64,000 bases of DNA. Source: Branchiibius sp. NY16-3462-2. Lineage in GTDB: Bacteria; Actinomycetota; Actinomycetes; Actinomycetales; Dermatophilaceae. The position numbers and the translations under genes were made by a program. Below, piece after piece: positions 1 through 8,101 of the stretch (the stretch's first letter is position 1; each line of letters begins with the position of its first letter). Location of the stretch: the NCBI RefSeq assembly GCF_001594145.1, contig NZ_LVCF01000035.1, positions 62,001 through 126,000 on the forward strand. Direction: 5' to 3'. A model generated the notes under the pieces. That model did not search any database and was not told the origin of the DNA. It saw nothing but the letters and a program-made list of their open reading frames with translations.

Positions 1-1
1 G

Positions 2-100
2 GGTGCGATCGACGCGGGACTGGACGCGATCGCGTTCACCACTGCAGCCGAGTTGCGGGCCGATCTGCACGCCCGCGGCCTGCCGATCAAGGAGGCGTGA
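2..100 (+). CDS. C-terminal end of a HAD-like hydrolase (partial)
   Basis: Only the last 32 codons are present; the gene begins before the window. The visible tail contains GAIDAGLDAIAFTTAAELR, which resembles the end of haloacid dehalogenase-type phosphatases, where a Gly-Ala-x-x-Ala-Gly stretch is followed by a short strand and a helix carrying an ELR-like motif. Its TGA abuts the GTG of the deformylase gene, so the two may be co-transcribed. The family call rests on a short motif and is tentative. Confidence 0.45.
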   Translation, partial: GAIDAGLDAIAFTTAAELRADLHARGLPIKEA

Positions 101-643
101 GTGTCGGTCACCGATATCCGGATCTTCGGTGATCCGGTCCTACGACAGCCGGCCGCCGAGGTCACGGTCTTCGACAAAGAACTGCGGCAACTGGTCAAGG
201 ACCTCACCGACACCATGATGGACGCGCCCGGAGCTGGTCTGGCGGCTCCGCAGATCGGCGTCAGTCTTCGGGTCTTCACCTACTACATCGACGGCCAGCT
301 GGGCCATCTAATCAACCCGGACCTGTCGCTGTCGAGCGAGCAGCAGATCGGGGATGAGGGGTGCTTGTCCCTGCCCGGGTTGGTCTTCGAGACACCGCGG
401 GCGTTGCGGACCGTCGCACGCGGGTTCGATATGTACGGCGAGCCGGTCACCATCGAGGGCACCGACCTGATGGCGCGCTGTCTGCAGCACGAGACCGATC
501 ACCTGGACGGCATCATCTTCATCGACCGGCTGGACCACGAGACCAAACGCCTGGCAATGAAGGCGATTCGCAATGCGCAGTGGACGGGGCAGGACGTCCC
601 CGAGGTCCGGGTCAGTCCCCACGCATCCGGGGTGCGCCGATGA
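101..643 (+). CDS. def: peptide deformylase
   Basis: Removes the formyl group from the N-terminal methionine of new proteins in the cytoplasm. The 180-residue protein has all three deformylase motifs: GAGLAAPQIG (44-53), EGCLSLPG with metal-binding Cys88, and HETDH (130-134) supplying the other two metal ligands and the catalytic Glu. Length is normal for the family. The start is a GTG directly after the preceding stop. The last codon overlaps the start of fmt (ATGA), so the formylating and deformylating enzymes are translationally coupled, a common bacterial arrangement. Confidence 0.97.
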   Translation: MSVTDIRIFGDPVLRQPAAEVTVFDKELRQLVKDLTDTMMDAPGAGLAAPQIGVSLRVFTYYIDGQLGHLINPDLSLSSEQQIGDEGCLSLPGLVFETPRALRTVARGFDMYGEPVTIEGTDLMARCLQHETDHLDGIIFIDRLDHETKRLAMKAIRNAQWTGQDVPEVRVSPHASGVRR

Positions 644-1557
644 GAGTGGTGTTCGCGGGGACTCCGGAGGCCGCCGTACCCTCGCTGCAGGCCGTCCTGC
701 ACTCACGCCATGAGGTGCTCGCGGTGCTCACCCGACCCGACGCACCCGCGGGCAGAGGTCGTTCGACCCAGCGGTCACCGGTCGGGCAGATCGCCGACCA
801 CGCCGGGATCCCCGTCCTCACTCCGGGCCGACCGCGGGAGGTGGCCGCCCAACTCACCGACCTGCACCCCGACGCCTGCCCCGTGGTGGCGTACGGCGCC
901 CTGCTGCCAGCCGATCTCCTCGCGATCCCGCAGTACGGCTGGATCAATCTGCACTTCTCGCTGCTTCCGGCGTGGCGTGGTGCGGCACCGGTCCAGCACG
1001 CGATCGCGCACGGTGACGAAGTCACCGGGGCAACGACGTTCGTGATCGATGAAGGGATGGACACCGGTCCGATCCTGGGCCGGATGACCGCCTCGATCGG
1101 CCGTCGGGAGACCAGTGGAGACCTGCTGGAACGGCTGGCCCGGACCGGGGCCGATCTGTTGGTGGCCACCTTGGACGCACTGGAGTCGGGCGCGTTGGAG
1201 CCTGATCCGCAGCCGTACGACGGCGTCTCCATGGCGCCCAAGATCACCGTTGAGGATGCGCGGATCGATTGGGGCACACCGGCATTCGCCGTTGACCGGC
1301 ACGTCCGAGCGATGACTCCCGCCCCCGGGGCCTGGACGACGTTCCGCGGTGAGCGGCTCAAGGTGCTGCCGGTCGGCACCTCTGATCAGGTGCTGCCCGC
1401 CGGGCAGTTGCAGGTCAGCAAGCGATCGGTACTGGTCGGTACCGGGACGCAGGCCGTTGAGCTGGACCAGGTGCAGGCGGTCGGCAAGAAGGTGATGGAC
1501 GCGGCGGCGTGGGCGCGCGGCGTACGGGACAGTGATGGTGAGGTGCTCGGTGGCTGA
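640..1557 (+). CDS. fmt: methionyl-tRNA formyltransferase
   Basis: Transfers a formyl group from 10-formyl-tetrahydrofolate to Met-tRNA(fMet) for translation initiation. The 305-residue protein starts MRVVFAGTPEAAVPSL, contains the catalytic formyltransferase signature HFSLLPAWRGAAPVQ (Asn replaced by its neighbouring INLHFS context) and DEGMDTGPIL, and ends with the C-terminal tRNA-binding domain. I chose the ATG that overlaps the def stop; the frame is open further upstream but that part lies inside def. The 3' end overlaps rsmB by 8 bases. Confidence 0.96.
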   Translation: MRVVFAGTPEAAVPSLQAVLHSRHEVLAVLTRPDAPAGRGRSTQRSPVGQIADHAGIPVLTPGRPREVAAQLTDLHPDACPVVAYGALLPADLLAIPQYGWINLHFSLLPAWRGAAPVQHAIAHGDEVTGATTFVIDEGMDTGPILGRMTASIGRRETSGDLLERLARTGADLLVATLDALESGALEPDPQPYDGVSMAPKITVEDARIDWGTPAFAVDRHVRAMTPAPGAWTTFRGERLKVLPVGTSDQVLPAGQLQVSKRSVLVGTGTQAVELDQVQAVGKKVMDAAAWARGVRDSDGEVLGG

Positions 1558-3010
1558 ACGGGACGCACGGGGACGGCAACGGCCTGCCGCCCGGACGCAG
1601 AAGCGGGGTCAGTTCTCGGCGAACCGGCCCAGCCAACGTCGCCGGGACGGCGATCCGGCCCGCCGTGCTGCCTGGGACCTGCTGCGCCGGGTGGACGGCG
1701 GCGGCTACGCGAACCTGGAGATGCCCCGGTTGCTGCGCGCGGCGGGCCTCACCGGTCGTGACGCAGCGTTCGCGACGGAGTTGGGATACGGCACGCTGCG
1801 GATGCAGGGGTTCTACGACCCGGTCATCGAACTGTGCGCCGGTCGGCCCGTCGACACGATCGACCCTCCGGTGTTATCGACCCTGCGGCTGGGCGCGCAC
1901 CAGTTGCTCGGGATGCGGGTGCCGGCGCACGCCGCGGCCTCGGAGACGGTGGGTCTGGCCCGCTCGGTGAACGGTGCAGGCGCGGCCGGCTTCGTCAACG
2001 CCGTCCTGCGGCGCGTGACCGAGCGCACCCGCGAGGACTGGGTCGCTGAGGTCACGGCAGGTCGGGAACCGTTGGAGGCGTTGGCGATCGAGCACTCGCA
2101 CCCGCTGTGGGTGGTCCGGGCGCTGCGTTCCTCCTTACTGGCCAACGGGGTTTCGGCGGACACACTGGAAGCGTTGCTGGTGGCGGACAACACGCCGGCT
2201 CCCGTGACTCTGGTCGCGCGACCCGGCCTGTCCAGCGTCCAGGAGTTGGAGCAGTTCGGCGCGGTCGCCTCGGACGTCTCGCCCGTTGGCGCCGTGCTGG
2301 AATCCGGTGATCCCGGGGAGATTCCCGCGGTGCGCGACACCCGGGCCGCCGTGCAGGACGCCGGCTCGCAACTGGTGGCACTGGCTGTTGCGGGAGCAGA
2401 GGTCACGACCCGTGCCGACCAGGAGTGGCTGGACCTGTGTGCCGGCCCGGGCGGCAAGAGCGGTCTGCTCGCCGCGCTCGCGCACGAGCAGGGCGCCGTA
2501 CTCTTCGCCAACGAGGTCAGTGAGCACCGCACTGAGCTCGTGCGCAAAACCCTTGTCGCAGCGATCGATTCGGGTGCCGAAGTGATGATCGGCACCGGCG
2601 ACGGGCGCGACATCGGTGCCGAGGAGCCGGACACCTACGACCGGGTCCTGGTCGACGCACCGTGCACCGGCCTGGGCGCCTTGCGTCGCCGGCCGGAAGC
2701 GCGCTGGCGGCGGACACCTGCGGACGTGGCGCCGCTGACCGTGTTGCAGAGCGAGTTGTTGACCTCCGCGCTGGACGCTGCGCGCCCGGGCGGCATCGTC
2801 GCCTACGTCACGTGCAGTCCACACCTGGCCGAGACCCACCAGGTCGTCTCGGAGGTCCTGGCCGCTCGCGACGACGTGCGGCAGGAGGATGCGCGCGTGT
2901 TGTTCGAGCCGCTGAGTGATCTCGGACCCGGTCCTGCGGTCCAGCTGTGGCCGCACATCCACGGCACCGACGCGATGTTCTTCGCGCTGCTGCGAAAGGT
3001 TGCTCCCTGA
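1550..3010 (+). CDS. rsmB: 16S rRNA (cytosine-C5)-methyltransferase, RsmB/Sun/Fmu family
   Basis: Predicted to methylate C967 of 16S rRNA. An N-terminal NusB-like RNA-binding domain (about 30-170) precedes a Rossmann methyltransferase domain with the SAM loop DLCAGPGGKSG. The two family cysteines are visible: VDAPCTG (Cys372, resolving) and VTCSP (Cys422, nucleophile). I chose the GTG at 1550, preceded by an AGG-containing site and overlapping the fmt stop; a GTG at 1532 would add six residues. Between fmt and rpe this is the usual actinobacterial gene order. Confidence 0.95.
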   Translation: MAERDARGRQRPAARTQKRGQFSANRPSQRRRDGDPARRAAWDLLRRVDGGGYANLEMPRLLRAAGLTGRDAAFATELGYGTLRMQGFYDPVIELCAGRPVDTIDPPVLSTLRLGAHQLLGMRVPAHAAASETVGLARSVNGAGAAGFVNAVLRRVTERTREDWVAEVTAGREPLEALAIEHSHPLWVVRALRSSLLANGVSADTLEALLVADNTPAPVTLVARPGLSSVQELEQFGAVASDVSPVGAVLESGDPGEIPAVRDTRAAVQDAGSQLVALAVAGAEVTTRADQEWLDLCAGPGGKSGLLAALAHEQGAVLFANEVSEHRTELVRKTLVAAIDSGAEVMIGTGDGRDIGAEEPDTYDRVLVDAPCTGLGALRRRPEARWRRTPADVAPLTVLQSELLTSALDAARPGGIVAYVTCSPHLAETHQVVSEVLAARDDVRQEDARVLFEPLSDLGPGPAVQLWPHIHGTDAMFFALLRKVAP

Positions 3011-3669
3011 TGTTGATCTCACCCTCGATCCTGTCGGCGGATTTCGCGAATCTGCAGGCGGAGCTGGATCGCATTTCCAACGCCGACTGGGCGCACGTGG
3101 ACGTCATGGACAACCACTTCGTCCCGAACCTGACATTGGGTGCGCCGGTGGTGGAGGCACTGGCCAAGGTGTCACCGATCCCGTTGGACGCGCACCTGAT
3201 GATCGAGGACCCAGATCGATGGGCCCCGGAGTACGCCGAGGTCGGCGCGCGCAGCGTGACGTTCCACATCGAAGCGGCCGCTGATCCGGTCAAGCTCGCC
3301 CGCACGCTGCGCGCCGAAGGCGCCCGTGCGTCAATGGCGCTGAAGCCGGGAACCCCGTTCGCGCCGTACGAGGATCTGCTGCCCGAGCTCGACATGGTGC
3401 TGGTCATGACCGTCGAGCCGGGGTTCGGCGGCCAGTCGTTCATGGCCGACCAGATGCCCAAGGTGCATCAGGTGCGCGAGGCCGTGCGGCGCTTCGGTGG
3501 CGAGATCTGGGTGCAGGTCGACGGCGGTGTCTCAGCCTCGACGATCGAGCAGTGCGCGGCCGCCGGGGCCGACGTGTTCGTCGCCGGGTCCGCGGTGTAC
3601 GGCGCTGAGTCGGCTGCCGGTGCCGTGGACGAACTGCGCGCACTGGCGGGTAAGCACCGGCATACCTGA
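3010..3669 (+). CDS. rpe: ribulose-phosphate 3-epimerase
   Basis: Interconverts ribulose 5-phosphate and xylulose 5-phosphate in the pentose phosphate pathway, which also feeds riboflavin and histidine synthesis encoded just downstream. The 219-residue TIM barrel begins ISPSILSADF and carries the metal-binding HVDVMDNHFVPN and DAHLMI motifs, the EPGFGGQ segment and VDGGV. The ATG overlaps the rsmB stop (TGATG), so it is coupled to the upstream genes. Length is normal. Confidence 0.97.
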   Translation: MLISPSILSADFANLQAELDRISNADWAHVDVMDNHFVPNLTLGAPVVEALAKVSPIPLDAHLMIEDPDRWAPEYAEVGARSVTFHIEAAADPVKLARTLRAEGARASMALKPGTPFAPYEDLLPELDMVLVMTVEPGFGGQSFMADQMPKVHQVREAVRRFGGEIWVQVDGGVSASTIEQCAAAGADVFVAGSAVYGAESAAGAVDELRALAGKHRHT

Positions 3670-3684
3670 TTCCCGTTCGCGGTG

Positions 3685-3690
3685 TAGAGT
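3685..3690 (+). promoter_or_regulatory. -10 element of the riboflavin operon
   Basis: TAGAGT matches the actinobacterial TANNNT -10 pattern. It would place transcription start near 3697, just at the 5' end of the FMN aptamer. I see no convincing -35 at the usual distance. Confidence 0.4.
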
Positions 3691-3696
3691 TTCGCT

Positions 3697-3830
3697 GAAC
3701 GTGCTCCGGGGTCGGTGTAATTCCGAGCCGGCGGTGATAGTCCGCGACCCACGAGTTCCTTGGGGAATGAGTGGTTGACCTGGTGGAACTCCAGGACCGA
3801 CGGTGAAAGTCCGGATGGGAGGCAGCACGC
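3697..3830 (+). promoter_or_regulatory. FMN riboswitch (RFN element)
   Basis: All conserved RFN blocks appear in order: the closing helix arms GTGCTCC / GGCAGCAC, GGGGTCGGTG, ATTCCGAGCCGGCGGT, AGTCCGCGAC, the CTGGTGGAACTCCAG arm, ACCGACGGTGAAAGTCCGGATGGGAG. The aptamer binds FMN and represses expression of the downstream riboflavin biosynthesis genes. There is no poly-U terminator after it, so control is more likely at translation (see the next entry) or by another route. Confidence 0.96.
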
Positions 3831-3840
3831 CAGCGTCGAC

Positions 3841-3920
3841 GCGCACCCCTGTGTGCGCTCGGCGGTCTCTGGTCACCCCGGTGCGCATCGGCGTACGACG
3901 GGAAGGTGGACCAGGTGACC
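3841..3920 (+). promoter_or_regulatory. candidate expression platform of the FMN riboswitch
   Basis: A perfect hairpin GCGCAC-CCCTGT-GTGCGC (3841-3858) follows the aptamer. Downstream, GGTCACC (3871-3877) is complementary to GGTGACC (3914-3920), which contains the GTG start of ribD, and CTGGTC (3869-3874) can pair with GACCAG (3909-3914). Such pairing could hide the start codon and nearby GGAAGG site. The complementarity is seen directly; its regulatory role is inferred. Confidence 0.45.
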
Positions 3921-4886
3921 GCGCACTATCTGCACCGGGCCATCGATCTCGCACGCCGCGGTCCGCTCGCCGACCCCAACCCCCAGGTCGGCTGTGTGCT
4001 GGTCCGCGGCGACCAGGTGATCGGCGAAGGGTGGCACGAGGGTGCCGGCAGCCCGCACGCCGAGGTCGCCGCGCTGCGCGCCGCCGGCGATGCCCGGGAT
4101 GCCACCGCCTACGTCAGTCTCGAGCCGTGCAACCACACCGGTCGCACCGGGCCGTGCGCCCAGGCGTTGAACGACGCCGGGGTGGCGAAAGTCGTGTACG
4201 CGCAAGCTGATCCGAACGCCACGGCCGCTGGGGGAGCGGCTCGACTGCGCGCAGCGGGCATCGAGGTCGAGCACCAACCAATCGAGACCGACCTCAACCG
4301 CTATTGGACGTACGCCGTGACGCACCGGCGCCCGTTCGTCACCTGGAAGTTCGCCGCGACTCTCGATGGTCGCAGCGCGGCAGCCGATGGCAGTAGTCAG
4401 TGGATCACCGGCCCGGCGGCCCGTGCAGACGTCCAGGCGCGCCGCGCGACGGCCGGCGCGATCATCGCGGGGACAGGGACCGTACTGGCGGACGACCCGC
4501 GACTGACGGTGCGTGGCCACGACGGTAACCCACTGCGGGTGATCGTCGGTCATCGCGAGATCCCTCCCGCCGCACGCGTGAAAGCAGACGAGAACTACCT
4601 GCAGATCCCGACGCATGACCCGCTGGTGGTGCTGCATGCCCTGCAGGACAGGGAGATCCGCCATGCGTGGCTCGAAGGCGGGCCGCAGGTTGCCGCAGCG
4701 TTCCTGCGAGGGGGCCTGGTCGATGAGGTCGTCGCCTACCTCGCGCCCGCGCTGCTCGGCAAGGGCGCAAGCGCCGTGGGCGATCTCGGGATCGGCAACA
4801 TCGCGGAGATCCAGCGTTTCGAGCTGCATGAGGTGGACCGGGTCGGCGGCGACGTGCGAATCATCCTGTCCGGAAAGGGAGTCTGA
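3915..4886 (+). CDS. ribD: bifunctional diaminohydroxyphosphoribosylaminopyrimidine deaminase / 5-amino-6-(5-phosphoribosylamino)uracil reductase
   Basis: Carries out the second and third steps of riboflavin synthesis. An N-terminal cytidine-deaminase-like domain (about 1-140) has zinc ligands in HAE (His48-Glu50) and PCNHTGRTGPC (Cys72, Cys81). The C-terminal reductase domain (about 145-320) has FAATLDGRSA, SQWITG and WLEGGPQVAAAFL. I chose GTG 3915 because GGAAGG lies 8 bases upstream; GTG 3906 would add three residues but leave no ribosome binding site. First gene after the FMN riboswitch; the stop overlaps the ribE ATG. Confidence 0.96.
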   Translation: MTAHYLHRAIDLARRGPLADPNPQVGCVLVRGDQVIGEGWHEGAGSPHAEVAALRAAGDARDATAYVSLEPCNHTGRTGPCAQALNDAGVAKVVYAQADPNATAAGGAARLRAAGIEVEHQPIETDLNRYWTYAVTHRRPFVTWKFAATLDGRSAAADGSSQWITGPAARADVQARRATAGAIIAGTGTVLADDPRLTVRGHDGNPLRVIVGHREIPPAARVKADENYLQIPTHDPLVVLHALQDREIRHAWLEGGPQVAAAFLRGGLVDEVVAYLAPALLGKGASAVGDLGIGNIAEIQRFELHEVDRVGGDVRIILSGKGV

Positions 4887-5464
4887 TGTTCACCGGGATT
4901 GTCGAAGAGCTGGGTTCGATCGTCGCGATCGACACCGATGGCGATGCCGCCAGAGTCACGGTGCGCGGGCCGAAGGTGCTCGATGACGTCAGCCACGGCG
5001 CGTCGATCGCGGTGAACGGGGTGTGTCTGACCGTCACCGACTGGACGCAGGACACCTTCACCGTCGACGTGATGGCTGAGACACTGCGCCGCACCAGCCT
5101 GGGTTCGACCGGTGACCCGGTGAACCTCGAGCGGGCGATGCGCGCCGACGGCCGGTTCGGTGGACACATCGTGCAAGGGCACGTGGATGGCACGACGAGC
5201 ATCCAGCACCGCGACGAGCAGCCGCACTGGACGGTGGTCCGGTTCGGGCTGCCGACCCAGCTGGCGCCGTACGTCGTGGAGAAGGGATCGATCACCATCG
5301 ATGGGGTCTCCCTCACGGTCAGCGCGGTCGGCGAGGACTCCTTCGAGGTGTCGCTCATCCCCACCACGTTGGAGCTGACCACGCTGGGGTGCAAGGGAAT
5401 CGGTGATCTGGTGAATCTCGAGGTGGATGTGTTGGCGAAGTACGTGGAGAGGTTGATGAAGTGA
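4886..5464 (+). CDS. ribE: riboflavin synthase, alpha subunit
   Basis: Dismutates two 6,7-dimethyl-8-ribityllumazines to riboflavin. The 192-residue protein starts with the family hallmark MFTGIVEE and consists of two lumazine-binding repeats (about 1-95 and 96-190), each with a GxxxAVNGVCLTV / GSITIDGVSLTV segment, plus GHVDGT. It overlaps ribD by one base and the following transporter gene by four, so it sits inside the riboswitch-controlled operon. Length is normal. Confidence 0.96.
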   Translation: MFTGIVEELGSIVAIDTDGDAARVTVRGPKVLDDVSHGASIAVNGVCLTVTDWTQDTFTVDVMAETLRRTSLGSTGDPVNLERAMRADGRFGGHIVQGHVDGTTSIQHRDEQPHWTVVRFGLPTQLAPYVVEKGSITIDGVSLTVSAVGEDSFEVSLIPTTLELTTLGCKGIGDLVNLEVDVLAKYVERLMK

Positions 5465-6171
5465 CCGACAGCAACATCTTTATGACGTTGTTCGACGCCC
5501 ACCTGACGATCGGCGGTCAGGCAATCACCTGGCGCGAGATCATCGGCAACGCGTTCGGCCTCGCCTCGGCGATCGGCGGGATGCGCCGCAAGGTGTGGGC
5601 GTGGCCGGTCGGGATCATCGGCAACGCGTTGCTCTTCACGGTGTTCTTCGCGGTCGGCTTCACCGGTCACGGCCAGGAGAAGCTGTACGGCCAGGCCGGT
5701 CGGCAGGTCTTCTTCATCCTGACCTCGATCTACGGCTGGTGGCTGTGGCAACGCACCAAGAACCAGTCGTCTGACCCGGATGCCCCTGCGGTGCAGCCGC
5801 GTTGGGCCACCACGCAGGAGCGGATCGGCTACCTGCTGGTGTGGGCCGTTGGTGTCGTGGTGTGCCAGTGGGTGTTCCGCACCATCGGCGTCGACTACTG
5901 GCAGCCGCCGGAGTTCTACTGGTGGGCGGACGCCTGGATCTTCGTCGGTTCGATGCTGGCGACCTACGCGATGGCCCGCGGGTGGACCGACTTCTGGCTG
6001 ATGTGGCTGGCCGTCGACCTCGTCGGCGTGCCCGAGCTCATCTATTTCAAGTTCTACCCGTCCGCGGTGCTCTACCTGGTGTACGCCGCGTTCGTGGTCT
6101 GGGGCTTCTTCGTGTGGTGGCGTGCCTCCCGGGAGGAACAGCCCGTTCTCCAACCAGCAGGGCAGGTGTGA
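5461..6171 (+). CDS. ribM: PnuC-family riboflavin transporter (RibM/PnuX type)
   Basis: A 236-residue integral membrane protein with about seven hydrophobic segments rich in Trp and Gly, of the PnuC vitamin transporter fold. Members inside actinobacterial rib operons (RibM, formerly PnuX) import riboflavin by facilitated diffusion, and position here between ribE and ribBA under an FMN riboswitch supports riboflavin over nicotinamide riboside as substrate. The start is GTG overlapping the ribE stop (GTGA). The substrate is inferred from context, not from binding residues. Confidence 0.88.
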   Translation: MTDSNIFMTLFDAHLTIGGQAITWREIIGNAFGLASAIGGMRRKVWAWPVGIIGNALLFTVFFAVGFTGHGQEKLYGQAGRQVFFILTSIYGWWLWQRTKNQSSDPDAPAVQPRWATTQERIGYLLVWAVGVVVCQWVFRTIGVDYWQPPEFYWWADAWIFVGSMLATYAMARGWTDFWLMWLAVDLVGVPELIYFKFYPSAVLYLVYAAFVVWGFFVWWRASREEQPVLQPAGQV

Positions 6172-6172
6172 C

Positions 6173-7387
6173 ATGGCAATGGGCGAGTTGGCGACTATCG
6201 AGGACGCGTTACGCGACATCGCCTCGGGCCGACCGGTTTTCGTCGTTGACGACGAGGACCGGGAGAACGAGGCCGACCTGGTGATGGCCGCGTCCGCGGC
6301 CGACGAGCGGTGGATCGGCTTCGCTATCCGCTACGGCTCGGGGGTGCTGTGCGCTCCCGTGACCGGTGAGATCGCGGACCGCCTGGCGCTGCACCCGATG
6401 GTGAGCGACAACCAGGATCCCAAGGGCACGGCGTACACCGTGTCGGTTGACGCCCGCGACGGCGTCAGCACCGGCATCAGTGCCGCCGACCGGGCGCGCA
6501 CGCTGCAGTTGCTCGCCGACCCAGCCACCACGGCCGGTGACCTCACCCGGCCCGGGCACGTCTTCCCGCTGCGGGCGCGTGACGGGGGCGTGCTCGAGCG
6601 GCCGGGGCACACCGAGGCGGCCGTCGATCTGGCCCGCCTGGCCGGGCTCGAGCCGGTCGGCGCCATCGTCGAACTCGTTCACGACGACGGTTCGATGATG
6701 CGCCTGGCCGCGGCCCAGGACCTTGCCGACCGCGAGGGCTTGCTACTGATCTCGATCGCCGACCTCATCGCGTGGCGGCAGCGACACGACCGGGTCCGGC
6801 GCGTTGCCAGCACCCGGTTGCCCACGGCGTACGGCGAGTTCACGGCCCACGGCTACCTGGACCTGGTCACGGGCGCCGAGCACATCGCCGTGGTTAAGGA
6901 CGGTGGCGACACGGTCCGCGTGCACTCCGAGTGCCTCACCGGCGACGTCTTCGGTTCGCAGCGCTGCGACTGCGGCCCGCAACTCGACGCGTCGCTGAAG
7001 GCGGTCGTCCGGGACGGGGGTGCCGTCATCTACCTCGGTGGCCACGAGGGACGTGGGGTCGGGTTACTCAACAAGCTGCGGGCCTACAGCCTGCAGGACA
7101 CCGGCCTGGACACCGTCGATGCACAGACAGCGCTCGGGCTGCCGGTCGATGCCCGCGAATTCGTCGCTGCCGCAGCGATTCTGCGTGACCTCGGACTGAT
7201 CAGTGTCCGGTTACTGACCAATAATCCGGCCAAGGAGCAGGCGCTGCGTGACGCCGGCATCGAGGTGGTGCAGCGGCTGCCGCTGCACGTCGGGGCCAGT
7301 GTGCACAACCTGGACTACCTGACCACCAAGCTCCAGCGGATGGGCCACCTGGCCCCTGAGCCGAACATTCTGAAGGGTGCATCATGA
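6173..7387 (+). CDS. ribBA: bifunctional 3,4-dihydroxy-2-butanone 4-phosphate synthase / GTP cyclohydrolase II
   Basis: Provides both precursors of riboflavin. The N-terminal half (about 1-205) is DHBP synthase with the acidic metal site DDEDRENEADL (26-36) and RPGHVFPL. The C-terminal half is GTP cyclohydrolase II with zinc cysteines 254, 265 and 267 in CLTGDVFGSQRCDCG and the GGHEGRGVGL segment. The 404-residue length is typical for fused proteins. ATG 6173 lies one base after the ribM stop; a second in-frame ATG occurs two codons later. The 3' end overlaps ribH (ATGA). Confidence 0.97.
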   Translation: MAMGELATIEDALRDIASGRPVFVVDDEDRENEADLVMAASAADERWIGFAIRYGSGVLCAPVTGEIADRLALHPMVSDNQDPKGTAYTVSVDARDGVSTGISAADRARTLQLLADPATTAGDLTRPGHVFPLRARDGGVLERPGHTEAAVDLARLAGLEPVGAIVELVHDDGSMMRLAAAQDLADREGLLLISIADLIAWRQRHDRVRRVASTRLPTAYGEFTAHGYLDLVTGAEHIAVVKDGGDTVRVHSECLTGDVFGSQRCDCGPQLDASLKAVVRDGGAVIYLGGHEGRGVGLLNKLRAYSLQDTGLDTVDAQTALGLPVDAREFVAAAAILRDLGLISVRLLTNNPAKEQALRDAGIEVVQRLPLHVGASVHNLDYLTTKLQRMGHLAPEPNILKGAS

Positions 7388-7869
7388 GCGGACACGGACC
7401 GGTCCTGGAGGTCGACGCCAGCGGACTGCGCGTGGCCATCGTCGCGGCCAGTTGGCACGGCGAAGTGATGGACGGGCTGATCGCCGGCGCCCAGCGCGCC
7501 CTGGGTGGAACTGCCGAGGTCATCCGGGTGCCGGGCACCTTCGAACTGTCCGTCGCCTGCGCGAGGCTCGCCCCGGCGTACGACGCACTGGTCGCCCTGG
7601 GCGTGGTCATTCGCGGAGGTACCCCGCATTTCGAGTACGTCTGCGAGGCCGCAACGGTGGGAATCACCCAGGTCAGCGTCCGGACCGGTGTGCCGATCGG
7701 CTTCGGTGTCCTGACCTGCGACACCGAGCAACAGGCACTGGATCGGGCCGGTCTGCCGGGGTCGGTCGAGGACAAGGGGTTCGAAGCGGCGCAAGCCGCG
7801 GTCGCCACGGCCAGTACCCTTGCCTCCTGTGAAGACGTTCGATCAGTTGTGGGTGGAGCTGGCCGCTAA
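7384..7869 (+). CDS. ribH: 6,7-dimethyl-8-ribityllumazine synthase
   Basis: Condenses the RibBA and RibD-pathway products into lumazine, the substrate of RibE. The 161-residue protein has VAASWHGEV (substrate loop), RVPGTFELS and the GGTPHFEYVCE motif with its catalytic His. Start overlaps the ribBA stop. Its last 41 bases overlap the 5' end of hisE in another frame, linking the riboflavin operon to the histidine genes. Confidence 0.96.
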   Translation: MSGHGPVLEVDASGLRVAIVAASWHGEVMDGLIAGAQRALGGTAEVIRVPGTFELSVACARLAPAYDALVALGVVIRGGTPHFEYVCEAATVGITQVSVRTGVPIGFGVLTCDTEQQALDRAGLPGSVEDKGFEAAQAAVATASTLASCEDVRSVVGGAGR

Positions 7870-8092
7870 GGCCCAGCAGCGACCGGAGGGTTCGCGCACG
7901 GTCGCCGAACTCGACGGCGGCGTCCATGCCATCGGCAAGAAGATCGTCGAGGAGGCGGCTGAGGTCTGGATGGCCGCCGAACACGAGGGCCGCGAGCGCA
8001 CCGCGGAGGAGATCAGCCAGCTGATCTACCACCTGCAGGTGCTGATGCTGGCCAGCGGCATCGAGCCGTCCGACGTCTACACCCACCTCTGA
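7829..8092 (+). CDS. hisE: phosphoribosyl-ATP pyrophosphatase
   Basis: Second step of histidine synthesis, hydrolysing PR-ATP to PR-AMP. The 87-residue all-helical protein begins VKTFDQLWVELAAK and contains GGVHAIGKKIVEEAAEVWMAAEHE, the MazG-like metal-binding helices (EExxE). I chose GTG 7829 because homologues start with KTF; a TTG three codons upstream is possible. It overlaps ribH by 41 bases and is followed nine bases later by hisG, as in other Actinobacteria. Confidence 0.94.
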   Translation: MKTFDQLWVELAAKAQQRPEGSRTVAELDGGVHAIGKKIVEEAAEVWMAAEHEGRERTAEEISQLIYHLQVLMLASGIEPSDVYTHL

Positions 8093-8101
8093 GGTCCACC
8101 C

